Assembly (NCBI RefSeq): GCF_051175315.1
Contig: NZ_CP195100.1
Span: forward strand, 4,030,001-4,094,000
Direction of reading: 5' to 3'
DNA: 64,000 nucleotides
DNA from: Tundrisphaera sp051175315
GTDB taxonomy: Bacteria; Planctomycetota; Planctomycetia; Isosphaerales; Isosphaeraceae
Shown here: piece after piece, positions 10,301 through 19,042 of the stretch
How the letters are laid out: each line of letters opens with the position of its first letter
How positions within the stretch are numbered: the stretch's first letter is position 1
Position numbers and translations under genes: made by a program
Notes under the pieces: generated by a model
The model's input: the letters and a program-made list of their open reading frames with translations, nothing else
Databases searched by the model: none
Told to the model about the DNA's origin: nothing

Positions 10301-13000
10301 CTCGGCCAGGTCGGCGAAGTGGCGGTTGTAGCTCGGCCCGTCGAGACGCTTCGAGATCGCCAGGGGATAGACATCCAGGACCGCCGCCGAGAAGGCGTTG
10401 CCCCGGCCCGGGAACTCGAACGACGGGTCGAAGTCGCAATCGACCTCCACCGTGAACGTCGTCGCGGTGGTCGCCTTCACGGCGAAGACGCCCTCGTGCC
10501 GTGGCGATGCGATGTGGTCGATCCCGACCATCTGCCCGACCGAGAACGGGTGGCCCGGGGCCTGGTAGGTGATGTCGTGACCCGACCGGGTGAACCCGAC
10601 GAGTTCGACGCCGATCGCGCTGTCTTTGATGGCGAAGATCGGCCCGTCGAACCCGGAGAGGGGGCCGTCGGGCAGGCCGGTCGCGGGGAAGGTGAACGTC
10701 GAGGCCCCGGTCGGCGTGATCGTGTACCTGCCGTTGCCGCCCGCCTGGGCGACGTTCTGGATCGTGACCTGATCGCCGGAGGACCAGCCGTGGGCGGTCG
10801 ACGGCGTCATTTCGGGGCCGCTCGGGTATTCCTTGACGGTGGCCGTGGCCACCCCGCCGGAGACGACCACCGAGGCGAGCGGCTTCACGTCCCCGACGTA
10901 GGTCGCCCGGTGGTCGATGTCGGGCTCCGGTTCGTGATAGCTCGCGATGTGGAGCGTCGATTCGGAGATCGGCGGGAGCTTGCCGCCGAACGGGATCTTG
11001 GCCGCCTCGCACCTGGCATCATTCTGGAACTTGTTGTTGACGAACCCGGCCACGATCATGACGAGGCGATTGAGGTGGCCGGGGAACTGCGACTGGATCA
11101 CCTTGAAGGTGGACCCGGCCCGGTAGCCGGACCAGCGGTCGGAGGCGACCCCGGTGTGGATGACCTCGGCCGAGGGCGTGGCGCTGCCGACCACGCAGGC
11201 GAGGATCTGCCGGCCATCGATCGGCCCGAAGGGAGTGACGGGCCCCGCCACGGGGGCGAGGACCGGATGATGCAGGGCCTGATATTGGAAGTTGAGCAGG
11301 AACTCGTTGGCGGCGTAGCCCGGCGGCTTGCTGACGAGCCAGAACCCGTCGACCCCGACCCCGTCCGCGTTGCAGAGCGCGATCACGTCGCCGGCCTTGA
11401 CGACCTCGGCCGGGGTCGTGACCTTGAACCCCGAGTGGGCGTAGTAGCCGTCGGCGGCATCCTTCCAGACCAGTTCGATCGACGAGACTTCCGAGGTCCG
11501 GGCGCGGCCCAGCTTGAATACCCCGGGCCGGCCGATGTTCGTGGGCCTCGCGGGCGAATGCCGGGGCGCGGAAGCGGGAGTGAACCGGAAGCTGTCGGCG
11601 GTCACCCCCGAAATCGTGAACGTGCCGTTGTAGGCCGCCTCGGACGCACCGTAAACCTGGACGGTATCGCCATCGGAGTACCCGTGGGCCGGCTTGTTCG
11701 CGGTGGCCTTCCCGGTGCCCGGGTCATAAGTGATCGACTCCAGGGCCCCGGGGTGGAAGTAGGCCGACCCGAGGATCACGCTGGCGTAGTATTCGGAGAA
11801 GTCGTAGTTCCAGGTCTCGCACGAGTACTCGACCAGCAGCTTCATCCACGGCGGGGCGCACGCCTTGAAGACGTCGCAAAACGCGACGACCGTCTCGTCG
11901 GTCCATTCGTGGCCGGTGCAGAGGTAGAAATCCTGCCCGGCGAGCGCCGCATACTCGATCTGCCATTCCCAGGGCATCGCGCCCCCGACGCCGCCCTCCT
12001 CCTTGCCGAAGCCGAATGTCGGCAACGAGCGATCGGAGGGGTCGACGATCCCGTGGTACTCGCCCGGGAACGGGATCTGGATGGTCGCCTGGACATCCAC
12101 ATATCGGCCGTGGGCGAAGTGCCTCCCGTCGCGGACGCGGGCCGGGTGGGGCAGGTAGAACGCCGGGTCGTCGGCGTGCTCGTCGTAAATCTGGACGAAG
12201 GACTTGCCCTCATAGCCCCTCCCTCGGCTGTCCAGGTCCGCCGGCCAGGTGCCGGGCTCGATGACCCGCAAGTCGTGGAGCGGGTCGGCCGGGTCGCTCT
12301 CGATCAATTCGAGCCCGAGGCCGTAGCACTCGTCGCCTTCGACGCGGAGCGGGCCGGACGGGACGCCGCCGACGATCGCGATCGTCGCGACGGAGCCGGG
12401 TCGGTCGCGGTAATTGATCGCGATCCGGACCTTGCCGGTCCCCTTGGCCCGGATGGACCAGTCGCCGCCCGGGTTGAACCGCTTGCTGAAGTCGACCATG
12501 CGGAACTTCATCCGCTGGCCGGGCCTGAGTCCCTCCGGGAACCCGGTGCGGCGGCCGTCGGGCCGGACGTACTCGTTCATGGCCCAGTCGGCCGGGTCGG
12601 TCGAGGTGTTCGACCATTTCTCGGCCCGGAAGTCGATCGGCCGGCCCGCCGGCAATCCCGACGCCGTGGCGGCCTCGAAGATCGCCTTCTTCCTCTGACT
12701 ATTCGGGTCGTTGTTCCATCGGATGAACAGTTCAGACTGCCGGGACAACTTCCGATATTGGACGACCACCGGCCCCGAGGTCGTCGGGATCGAGCACTCG
12801 CCGGTCAGGTAATCGTTGGGATAGTTATACGGTTCGTTATGCGCGTCACAAACCAGGCGGTCCGACCCCGGGACGTAATCCTCGACCAGCCTCCTCTGCA
12901 AGTTGCCGACATCGATCAGCAGACCCTGGGTCATCACATCGGGCGACGAAAGGTGGGCCTGGTAGGAGAAAGTCCGCGATTCGTTGATGCCAATTTTCAT
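7361..13000 (-). CDS. Giant mosaic protein: GH-A-like segment, hinge repeats, Ig-like repeats, phage-tail-like C-terminus
   Basis: 1,879 residues with no signal peptide or membrane segment. In order: an N-terminal domain opening MKIGINESRTFSY; a segment around residues 380-405 with KLLVEYSCETWNYDF, resembling the VEYSNEVWN catalytic strand of GH-A-like proteins but with Cys in place of Asn; at least three hinge-like units of the type HGYSDGDTVQVYGAS...YNGTFTI, HGWSSGDQVTI... and HPFSVGQMVGI...; a concanavalin-like beta region (HFDRPDGPPGDGW); Ig-like repeats (GTFTPPTLIF, GTFDPPSLSF and two more); and two C-terminal copies of an AACAAAI.ATPA.......GY.LA module ending RITAITDNAGNRSSI. The hinge and terminal modules resemble phage tail or receptor-binding proteins. 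A GAGGGG ribosome binding site precedes the ATG. No phage genes adjoin it. Function unknown. Confidence 0.8.
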   Translation of the reverse strand: MKIGINESRTFSYQAHLSSPDVMTQGLLIDVGNLQRRLVEDYVPGSDRLVCDAHNEPYNYPNDYLTGECSIPTTSGPVVVQYRKLSRQSELFIRWNNDPNSQRKKAIFEAATASGLPAGRPIDFRAEKWSNTSTDPADWAMNEYVRPDGRRTGFPEGLRPGQRMKFRMVDFSKRFNPGGDWSIRAKGTGKVRIAINYRDRPGSVATIAIVGGVPSGPLRVEGDECYGLGLELIESDPADPLHDLRVIEPGTWPADLDSRGRGYEGKSFVQIYDEHADDPAFYLPHPARVRDGRHFAHGRYVDVQATIQIPFPGEYHGIVDPSDRSLPTFGFGKEEGGVGGAMPWEWQIEYAALAGQDFYLCTGHEWTDETVVAFCDVFKACAPPWMKLLVEYSCETWNYDFSEYYASVILGSAYFHPGALESITYDPGTGKATANKPAHGYSDGDTVQVYGASEAAYNGTFTISGVTADSFRFTPASAPRHSPARPTNIGRPGVFKLGRARTSEVSSIELVWKDAADGYYAHSGFKVTTPAEVVKAGDVIALCNADGVGVDGFWLVSKPPGYAANEFLLNFQYQALHHPVLAPVAGPVTPFGPIDGRQILACVVGSATPSAEVIHTGVASDRWSGYRAGSTFKVIQSQFPGHLNRLVMIVAGFVNNKFQNDARCEAAKIPFGGKLPPISESTLHIASYHEPEPDIDHRATYVGDVKPLASVVVSGGVATATVKEYPSGPEMTPSTAHGWSSGDQVTIQNVAQAGGNGRYTITPTGASTFTFPATGLPDGPLSGFDGPIFAIKDSAIGVELVGFTRSGHDITYQAPGHPFSVGQMVGIDHIASPRHEGVFAVKATTATTFTVEVDCDFDPSFEFPGRGNAFSAAVLDVYPLAISKRLDGPSYNRHFADLAEASGKHGMTMGIYESGTHVYSQPHVDFVPWVSGALKASQCVPAMRATITKSIALHAARGVRRYTYYTSTLVWGRRAHSFGVKPYQQDTRSQKWPGLLDGIALYGEGRPASAPAARFRMTAPDPHPAGEPGGYGTIGPDGILEGETTIVLDDDGAGGTFTPPTLIFPAGTDSAQPFTYAPPTFGTRPITASISPPLGEAPTAMSVTSDEYGNPGNATVIVADHFDRPDGPPGDGWIVNAADRAAIVGNALSIQLTPASMWTQISTVVLRDDLMLNAQAKMTFTAGQGGLGLLFRSNGLVGNNAIGYGIVPAVGNNSVFVRHFDGTGGDGVIIAAAVSTPYVAGRKYELYARIRQTQPVFDIRVTDVESGKVICEKFGVAAPKDRPPITSPGQAGLFLNSGPATADDVTIWRLGYATGFSLSGPATATVGAASGDFLVTPVGGPLLTDAVVTPSDGDMGGTFDPPSLSFSRDSFEVKAFTYSGSSAGLRSIQIEASPGLATPPPRMIALSASTAEATRVRLSISPGSGPIGSNATVTASLEGGATLASDLRIQLVSSGGAFGGPIAIAAGAASGQTTFTPSAEGEVSISATVTGGGDLSGPDPITFIGLPAPTTGARSPATGYAVILPSTVVIGQAATAIVVLTGGHELENGLLVRLTDADATIGGAVLIPVGNTYGTTSYLPRTSGTHSLRATHDGGNPGMTDPSPTSVFVEEAPSGGAGSGLTLDQIQAACAAAIRATPATAVSVTDKAGYSLAPDERDAVAARVAAQIGGDIASIKASLSALSIPAIAGGVDSVLSASHGSGSWATLDLLAMPVVGRYPAGTAGNLIASIATADAIGSILASTPVAIKAGGITTSSFAAGAAVPLPATAPAGYGGSSLTTAQVQAACASAITATPATVGKVNDKSGYLLAASGLDATSVEAGVNARQALSMILAASAGVISGSGTGSITIKGANSTATRITAITDNAGNRSSIQLNLPI

Positions 13001-13639
13001 GAAAGACGCCCCTCAGGAAGTTCGGCGGCATGGGGCAAGATGAGCGGCCTGGGCGAGACGATCCGCGAGGCGGGCCGGGAGGAAACCCTGCACCGCGAGG
13101 GGTAGGCCGCGATGCGATGACACCGGCCTGGCCCGCCCCCCGGCTCGACGACGCCGCCTCGATGGGAAACCAACATGGCATTCCTTGATCTTTTGTTTTT
13201 ATGGATTCTCGCGCTCCTCCCCCTTCCTCCTGTCCTGGCACCGACGGACGTTGCTCGGGATGGCCCGGCCGCTTGAGAGGGGCATCGGGCGAGCGGAGGG
13301 GGATCGACCCGGGCCGATCCCCGGAAATCCGCGGATGCCAACGAAGATTCGGCATGGCAACATCCTGAGAATGCCATGGTGAATCTTCATTTGTCGGCCG
13401 TTATTTCCCCACAAGCCATTGAAAGCAATGGATTAAAGCGACTTTTGACCGCTCTTTTTAAGCCAAACCCCGAGCCGAGGGCGCACCGGGTGCGCCAGCG
13501 TCCCGCACCGATTCCGGGAGATGTATCGCGCCGGCTTGCCCTGAGATGGGATAATCGAGGGACTTCGCGAGGGGAGGTGGATCGCGTTGCCCGGTGGCTT
13601 CGCACCATCGCCGCCGGCTGAATGCCAAGGAGATGCTCG
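13001..13639. other. Intergenic region, 639 bp
   Basis: Divergent spacer between the mosaic protein and the acyl-CoA dehydrogenase homologue. The open frames inside it look like shadows, without ribosome binding sites or plausible protein composition. The part from about 13370 to 13470 is clearly richer in A+T than its surroundings and includes a small perfect hairpin, CCATTG-AAAG-CAATGG at 13416-13431, and a T-run near 13460. This is the likeliest promoter zone. No RNA gene was recognised. Confidence 0.45.
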
Positions 13640-14719
13640 ATGGACAACTGGGCCGAACCTGATCCCGCCGACGAAGGGGCCCTGGCCGACCTGATCGGGA
13701 AGCTCGCCGAGGGGGACGGCCCCGCCGATGCGGCGGGAGTCTGGCCGGCGCCGCTCTGGTCGGTCGCCGAAGCCTCGGGCGTGACGCGCTGGTCGCTCCC
13801 CCGCGAACTCGGCGGCGAGGATTGCGACCGGCCCACGCTCCTCCGGCGCTACGCCCGAGTCGCCGAGGGGTCCATGACCGCGGCATTCATCCTCTCCCAG
13901 CACGACGCCGGCGTACGCCGCCTGGTGGCCGCGATCGACCGCCCGGTCGCCCGGCGGTGGCTGTCCGCGATCGCCGAGGGGCGCGCGTTCCCGACGGTCG
14001 GGATCTCGCAGCTCACCACGTCGCGCCGGCATGGGGCGCAGGCCGTGCGGGCGGAGGAGGTTGGGCCGGGCCGATTCCGGGTCGATGGGATCATCCCCTG
14101 GGTCACGGCGGCGCCCCGGGCCGACCTGCTGGTCGCCGGGGCGACGACCGACGACGGGCGGCAGCTCCTGATCGCGCTGCCGACCGACCGGGCGGGAGTG
14201 ACCGTCCGGCCTCCGTTCGAGCTGGCGGCCCTGCAGGCCTCCTGCACCGCCGAGGTGGCGTGCCAGGGCGTCCAGGTTGAAAGCGAGGATCTCCTCGCCG
14301 GGCCGGTGGCCGACGTGATGGCGACGACCAGCGCGTCAGGGACGGGAGGGCTGGAGACCTCGGCGTTGGCGCTCGGCCTGGCCCGCGCGGCGATCCGGGC
14401 CATCGAGGCCCAGGGGCGGGACGACCTGGCGGATTCGGCCGACGCCCTCGGGGCGGATTGGGACCGGCTCCGCGACGACCTGCTGGCGACCGCGGGGAAT
14501 TGGCCCGGCGCTCCCACGCCCGCGGCGATCCGGGCCCGCGCGAACTCGCTGGTGCTCCGGTCGACCCAGGCATTCCTCACCGCCCGCAAAGGGACCGGGT
14601 TCCTCCGCGAGGAGGCCGCCCAGCGCTGGGCCAGGCAGGCCCTGTTCTTCCTGGTCTGGTCCTGCCCGGGGCCGGTGGCCGGGGCCGTCATCCGGGACCT
14701 GGCCGGGGTGTGCTCCTGA
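13640..14719 (+). CDS. Acyl-CoA dehydrogenase family protein
   Basis: A 359-residue flavoprotein homologue of the acyl-CoA dehydrogenase / DszC-type monooxygenase fold. The ATG at 13640 is chosen because AAGGAG lies 8 bases upstream; the in-frame ATG at 13622 has none. Visible family features are the N-terminal helical domain (RWSLPRELGGEDC), a FAD-contact-like region PTVGISQLTTSRR, the middle beta domain (GRFRVDGIIPWVTAAPRADLLV) and the C-terminal four-helix part. It is slightly shorter than typical members (380-400). I cannot point to the classical catalytic Glu, so the reaction (dehydrogenation, hydroxylation or none) is open. A phosphatase-like gene follows on the same strand after about 150 bases. 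Confidence 0.8.
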   Translation: MDNWAEPDPADEGALADLIGKLAEGDGPADAAGVWPAPLWSVAEASGVTRWSLPRELGGEDCDRPTLLRRYARVAEGSMTAAFILSQHDAGVRRLVAAIDRPVARRWLSAIAEGRAFPTVGISQLTTSRRHGAQAVRAEEVGPGRFRVDGIIPWVTAAPRADLLVAGATTDDGRQLLIALPTDRAGVTVRPPFELAALQASCTAEVACQGVQVESEDLLAGPVADVMATTSASGTGGLETSALALGLARAAIRAIEAQGRDDLADSADALGADWDRLRDDLLATAGNWPGAPTPAAIRARANSLVLRSTQAFLTARKGTGFLREEAAQRWARQALFFLVWSCPGPVAGAVIRDLAGVCS

Positions 14720-14872
14720 AGGGCCCGATTCGGGTTGACCGCCCCGGCGATGTCACCTACGATCCGCCCCGCGACGGACCTGGGCCGCTCCGCGTACGGG
14801 GCAGGGCATCCTGCCGCGTCGCGACCGCCCCCTCGACCTTCCTTTGCCTCACGGCGCGATGGGATGCTAAAC

Positions 14873-15481
14873 ATGCGGATCGGGATCGTCCTGGGCGTCG
14901 CCACGGCGGCGGCCGCGGCCATCTGGCTCGGCGTCCAGACCCGGGCCAATCGGCTGGTCTGGGACCACTTCGACGTGGTCAAGCCGGGCCTCTTCTACCG
15001 GAGCGGCCAGCTCAACGCCGACCAGCTCACCGAGGCCGTCCGGCGCTACGGGATACGCACGATCGTCAACTTCCAGAGGCCGAACGGCGGCGTCGAGGCC
15101 GAGCGGGCCCTGGCCAAGAAGCTCGGCGTCGACTTCCTGAACCTGCCCATGCCCGGGGACGGGTTCGGGGATGAGGCGCAGTTCCGCGAGGTCCTCAAGG
15201 CGATCGACGACCCGGACCGCCATCCCGTGATCGTCCACTGCGCACGCGGGACCTGCCGGACCGGGGCTTCGGTCGCCCTCTATCGGTTCGAACGCGATGG
15301 CTGGACCATCGACGACGTCGCCGCCGAGATGAAACGCCAATCCTACAACGACGGTTGGATCCCGGGTTATATCTACGAGATGGTCAAGAAGCGCCCGGGG
15401 TATCCGCTGCCCGACCCGCCCGTCGTGCTCGACCGGAATCTGGCACGGTCGGCCCCCGAGCCGGAATCGACCCTTCGCTGA
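14873..15481 (+). CDS. Tyrosine-phosphatase-like (dual-specificity) membrane-anchored protein
   Basis: A 202-residue protein counted from the ATG at 14873, chosen because it opens directly with a membrane anchor or signal (residues 3-21, IGIVLGVATAAAAAIWLGV). The C-terminal domain is a PTP/DSP fold: FYRSGQL, IRTIVNFQR, and the signature VHCARGTCRTG with catalytic Cys123 and phosphate-binding Arg129. Aspartates in the LPMPGDGFGDE loop are candidates for the general acid. Relatives remove phosphate from tyrosine, serine or inositol. Export or periplasmic anchoring is inferred from the N-terminus. A GT-C membrane protein follows 65 bases downstream on the same strand. Confidence 0.88.
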   Translation: MRIGIVLGVATAAAAAIWLGVQTRANRLVWDHFDVVKPGLFYRSGQLNADQLTEAVRRYGIRTIVNFQRPNGGVEAERALAKKLGVDFLNLPMPGDGFGDEAQFREVLKAIDDPDRHPVIVHCARGTCRTGASVALYRFERDGWTIDDVAAEMKRQSYNDGWIPGYIYEMVKKRPGYPLPDPPVVLDRNLARSAPEPESTLR

Positions 15482-15546
15482 ACCTCCGGACGCGACGGAA
15501 CGCGACCGCAACCGGGTTTGCCGCCCACCTTCGGAAGGAGCCGTTG

Positions 15547-17199
15547 ATGTCCCTGGAATCGCCGCCGGTGGCGCGCCCGTCCCGCAAACTGAGAGCCGAT
15601 CAGCCGGGGCCGTCGGAGGGCTGGCGATCGGCGGCCGTCCGGCCGGCCGTGATGGCCCTGGCCGCGGGATTCGTCCTGCTGGGCGGCGCCGCCCTGGAAC
15701 TCGGGCCGCTCGAGGCCAAGGTCGGCATGGCCATCGGCGAGCCGATCGGTCCCTTCGGGCGGCTGTTCGGCTACTGGGAGCCGAGCGTCTGGCCGGGATC
15801 GGTGGCGGTGGGGCAGGCCTGGGCCTGGTTCGAGGAGAAGGGGCCGACCCACAACTCGGTCCGATGGCCGGCCGCGCTCGCGGCGATGGCGATCGGGCTG
15901 CTGCTCGCGCGACGGGCCAGGATGACCCTGGGGGCACGCGCCGGGGTCCTGACCGCCCTCTGCTGGTTCGGCTCGATCGCGGCGATCGACCGTTCGATGG
16001 GGGCGGGGATCGACCTCATCGCCGGGCTCTGCACCGTGGCCGCCCTGGACCGGATGCTGGCGCGAGGGTCGGGGTGGACGACCGGAGCCTGGGCCGCCGC
16101 GGCATTCCTGTGCGGCGGGTGGCCCCCCCTGGCGGTCCTGACACTGGCCATGATCGTGCTCGGCAAGGCGCAGATGCGCTGGACCTGGCGGATGACCATC
16201 CCGGTGGCGGCCGCCGTCGCGGGCTGGTCCGCCTGGGCCATCGCGGCGGCCTGGGCCTCGTCGCCGGCGGAAGCCTGGGCCTCGGCCCTGTTCCTGCCAT
16301 TGACCCAGCCATCGGCCTGGGGCCTGAGCCTGACCGTCCTCGGCCTGGGGATGCCCTGGGCCCCGTTCGCGGTGCTCGCCACGTCCCGTTCCGTCCGCGA
16401 AGGCTGGCCGGCGGCGGGGCGGGATCCGGTCATCGGCTGGGCGAAGGTGGCCGGCGCCTGCCTGATCGCCGGGACGGTGATCCCCGGACTCTCGCCGGCC
16501 GCGTTGGTCCCGGCCCTCGCCGGCCTCGCCGTGCTGGCCGCCGCCGGCTGGGACTCCCTCTGGGATAACCAGGGCGAACTGCCCTCGTCGATCCGTCGCC
16601 GGGCGTTGGCCATCACCTGGCTCATCGTCGGCCTCTGGTCGATCATGGCCCTGGCCGGGGGCGGGTATCTCGCGTTCGCCGTGGCCTATTACCGCGCGGT
16701 GATGATCGCCGTGGTGGTCTCCGCAGCGTGTGCCATCGCCTTCGCGGTCCTCGCCTCATCGCGGGGGGACGGCCGATGGGCACTCGGCGCCGTCGTGGCG
16801 GTCGCCGTCGGGCTGAAGCTCGCCCACTGGGGCTACTACGCCCCCGAAACGAACTACCGGTTCGGCCAGGGGCCCTGGGGCCGGGCGATCGGCCAGTGGG
16901 TGCCCCCGCGATTCCCGATCTACGTAACCCACGGCTGGCCCGCCGACCTGGCCTTCGCCACGGGTCGCCGCGTCCAGAGACTCGAACATCCTCGCCTGCT
17001 TAACTACCAGCCGGGCGGCCAGGCGAAGTTCGTCCTGCTGCTCGCCTCCGAGTATGAGCACTGGCCGGAAGACTGTTCCAAGCTCATCAAAGTCGCCGAG
17101 TTCCACGACGAGTGGGATTCCATCCGCGTGCTCGCCCGGACGGAGGGGAAGAATCCCTACGAGATGCCGATCCCCCGGCAAGTCCAGCGGGACGAATGA
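15547..17199 (+). CDS. GT-C fold membrane glycosyltransferase-like protein
   Basis: A 550-residue polytopic membrane protein with about ten predicted transmembrane helices. The ATG at 15547 follows GGAAGGAG at good spacing. The layout (first helix, a long loop with Glu/Asp residues around LFGYWEPSVWPGS, a run of Ala/Leu/Trp-rich helices, and a soluble C-terminal domain from about residue 430 ending with YLRV-like strands) resembles the ArnT/PMT (GT39/GT83) superfamily that transfers sugars from polyprenyl phosphate on the outer face of the membrane. The first-loop acidic pair typical of active GT-C enzymes is not unambiguous, so enzyme activity is inferred. It converges with hisE. Confidence 0.7.
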   Translation: MSLESPPVARPSRKLRADQPGPSEGWRSAAVRPAVMALAAGFVLLGGAALELGPLEAKVGMAIGEPIGPFGRLFGYWEPSVWPGSVAVGQAWAWFEEKGPTHNSVRWPAALAAMAIGLLLARRARMTLGARAGVLTALCWFGSIAAIDRSMGAGIDLIAGLCTVAALDRMLARGSGWTTGAWAAAAFLCGGWPPLAVLTLAMIVLGKAQMRWTWRMTIPVAAAVAGWSAWAIAAAWASSPAEAWASALFLPLTQPSAWGLSLTVLGLGMPWAPFAVLATSRSVREGWPAAGRDPVIGWAKVAGACLIAGTVIPGLSPAALVPALAGLAVLAAAGWDSLWDNQGELPSSIRRRALAITWLIVGLWSIMALAGGGYLAFAVAYYRAVMIAVVVSAACAIAFAVLASSRGDGRWALGAVVAVAVGLKLAHWGYYAPETNYRFGQGPWGRAIGQWVPPRFPIYVTHGWPADLAFATGRRVQRLEHPRLLNYQPGGQAKFVLLLASEYEHWPEDCSKLIKVAEFHDEWDSIRVLARTEGKNPYEMPIPRQVQRDE

Positions 17200-17217
17200 C
17201 GGGCAGGGCAGGGTTCC

Positions 17218-17241
17218 GGGGCCAGGATCATTTCTGGCCCC
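17218..17241. terminator. Possible terminator hairpin between convergent genes
   Basis: GGGGCCAG (17218-17225) pairs with CTGGCCCC (17234-17241) around the loop GATCATTT. It lies between the convergent glycosyltransferase and hisE genes and overlaps the hisE stop codon. It has no strong U-tract, so the terminator call rests on position. Confidence 0.4.
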
Positions 17242-17566
17242 GCGATTCCTTCTCGACGATCCCGCCGACGCCGAACCGCCGGCCGAGTTCCGACTCGACG
17301 TCGGACCAGGGGATGTCCTTGAGGCCCAGCAAGACGAGCGTGTGAAAGACGAGGTCCGCCACCTCGTGAACCAGGTGGTCGCGGCCCGCGGTGCCGGGCT
17401 CGTCGGCCGCCTCGACCACCTCGGCCGCCTCCTCGACGATCTTCGACCCGATCTTCGCCGTCCCCCCGTTCAGGAGCGAGACGACATAGGATCGCTCGGC
17501 GGGGGGATTCGCCTTGCGCTCGGCGATCACGCCCATCAATTTCGGCAGCAGGGACGGCTCGGACAT
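17228..17566 (-). CDS. hisE: Phosphoribosyl-ATP pyrophosphatase HisE
   Basis: A 112-residue protein of the MazG-like all-alpha NTP pyrophosphohydrolase fold. It hydrolyses phosphoribosyl-ATP to phosphoribosyl-AMP in step 2 of histidine biosynthesis. The metal-binding acidic motifs are visible: KIVEEAAEVVEAA and HEVADLVFHTLVLL. The SYVVSLLNGG...KIGSKI stretch is typical of HisE. The ATG at 17566 is chosen because GGAG lies upstream; a TTG start 18 bases earlier is possible. No other his gene is in the window, so it is separated from the pathway's other genes and stands as a monofunctional HisE without a fused HisI. Confidence 0.93.
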   Translation of the reverse strand: MSEPSLLPKLMGVIAERKANPPAERSYVVSLLNGGTAKIGSKIVEEAAEVVEAADEPGTAGRDHLVHEVADLVFHTLVLLGLKDIPWSDVESELGRRFGVGGIVEKESRGQK

Positions 17567-17593
17567 CGCTTCAAGCTCCGGCAATTCGTGACA

Positions 17594-18769
17594 TCAGGCT
17601 CGACGGGCGGGCCAATCGGCGGGTTCTTCGAACAGGACGATGCTGGCGGTGAAGCCGTGGACGAAATTCTGGCCCCCGATCGGGCCGATCTCGCCCATGG
17701 CGAAGAGCCCCGCCACCGGGATCGGGCCGAGCAACTCGCGGAGGACCCCGACGTCATGGTCGGGGACCGAGAAGAGTCGCGAGCCCCGGCCGTTGCAGGT
17801 GAAGAGCAGGGCCCCGGAGATCCGGGCATCGGGCCGGGCCTCGCGTTCTTGCTCGATCAGGCGTCGCAGGTCCTCGTCGGCGGTCTCGGCGTCCCGGACC
17901 TGGAACTGGATCGTCTGGCCGACGCGGACCACGTCGGAGATCGCGATCCCGCCCGCGTCGTCCGCCCCCATCACATTGCGGATGAGGAAGTCGCCCGGGC
18001 CGAAATGCTCCTGGTATTCATTGATCACGCGGCCGATGTGGAGTCCGGCCTGGACCCGCTCGCGGTCGGCCTCGCCGAGCCCTTCGAAGATCTCCCGGAG
18101 GGCCTCCAGGGCCGGGCGTCGGCCCAGTTCCCGGATCAGATTTCGTTCGACCTTCGTCACGATCATCGGGCGTCCGACCGGCCGACACCCCTGGCTCACC
18201 AGCGTCCGGACCGCGATCGGGCCGGAGATCTCGATGGCCACCGCGCCGTCATGGAAGAGCCGACGATCGAGGACGAGCCGGTTCTCCCCCGGCGCGTGCG
18301 ACCCGCTGGCCATGCCGCCCACCACGCGGAGCCCCGGCGCGGCCTCGCCGGCCTTCTTCAGCCAGGCATCGGTCGGGAAGGTGAACGGGTCGCCCAGGAG
18401 CAAGACGGTCGAGTCGCCTGGCGGATGGCCCCGCAAAGCTTCAACCCCATCATCGGCCCCGTCGATGCGAATCGGCCGGAATTCGGCCCCGGGTAGAGAG
18501 ATGGCCCAGGCCGCCATCGCCGGCCCGTTCTCGATCTCGCGGGCCTCCCCGACGATCGACTCGCCGGTGCAGCCCAGGACGTGGCGTCCCAGGCCGCGTT
18601 CGGCCAGGGCCTCGGTCAACCGCCCCAGGTGCTCCGCATGGTGCATCGAGACGAAGACCACGGCCAGATCGGCCGGGGTCTCCGCGAAGGCCTCGCCCAG
18701 CCGTTCCACGACCTCGCGGATCGCGGCTTCACTCTCCGGGTCGGTGGACAGGGCCGAGGCGCAAAGCAT
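17594..18769 (-). CDS. FIST-domain sensory protein
   Basis: About 391 residues, with FIST N (residues about 25-200) followed by FIST C (about 215-370). The family is a ligand-binding sensory module, usually linked to signal transduction. Motifs are HHAEHLGRL, GCTGESIVG, VVGGMASGSH and, at the end, FTCNGRGSRLF, AGLFAMGEIGPI and FVHGFTASIVLF, the last being typical of FIST C. The start at 18769 is chosen because GAGG lies 9 bases upstream; an ATG three codons earlier overlaps that site, and the open frame continues further upstream. No kinase or cyclase domain is fused. It is divergent from fliF (about 270 bases) and lies close to hisE. Confidence 0.88.
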   Translation of the reverse strand: MLCASALSTDPESEAAIREVVERLGEAFAETPADLAVVFVSMHHAEHLGRLTEALAERGLGRHVLGCTGESIVGEAREIENGPAMAAWAISLPGAEFRPIRIDGADDGVEALRGHPPGDSTVLLLGDPFTFPTDAWLKKAGEAAPGLRVVGGMASGSHAPGENRLVLDRRLFHDGAVAIEISGPIAVRTLVSQGCRPVGRPMIVTKVERNLIRELGRRPALEALREIFEGLGEADRERVQAGLHIGRVINEYQEHFGPGDFLIRNVMGADDAGGIAISDVVRVGQTIQFQVRDAETADEDLRRLIEQEREARPDARISGALLFTCNGRGSRLFSVPDHDVGVLRELLGPIPVAGLFAMGEIGPIGGQNFVHGFTASIVLFEEPADWPARRA

Positions 18770-19042
18770 CGCCGACATCCTCAATGTGCAATCGCTCAGG
18801 GACCGGACGGGTTCCCACCAACCATAACCCATGACGAGAGGTGGGGCCAGGACCCTCCCGCCCGCCCGGGCCGCCAATGGGGCCCGTCCCGATTGACAAG
18901 ATGCGACGAAAGTGGATAACACGTCTCTCAGCGCGGGCCGACGCGACCAGCGATCCCAGGGACGGGATGGCGGACGTCGGGACCCTGCCCGCCTCGGCCC
19001 CATCCCCCCGGATCGGCCGGGCGTCACGGAGGATCATCATCA

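Noticed and set aside
7361..13000. Prophage call for the phage-tail-like modules
   Set aside because: No capsid, portal, terminase, integrase or lysis gene adjoins; only one protein carries the modules.
9638..13105. A 1,155-codon open frame on the plus strand opposite the giant mosaic gene
   Set aside because: It is the antisense shadow of a high-GC gene: Arg/Gly/Pro-rich composition, no domain, no ribosome binding site.
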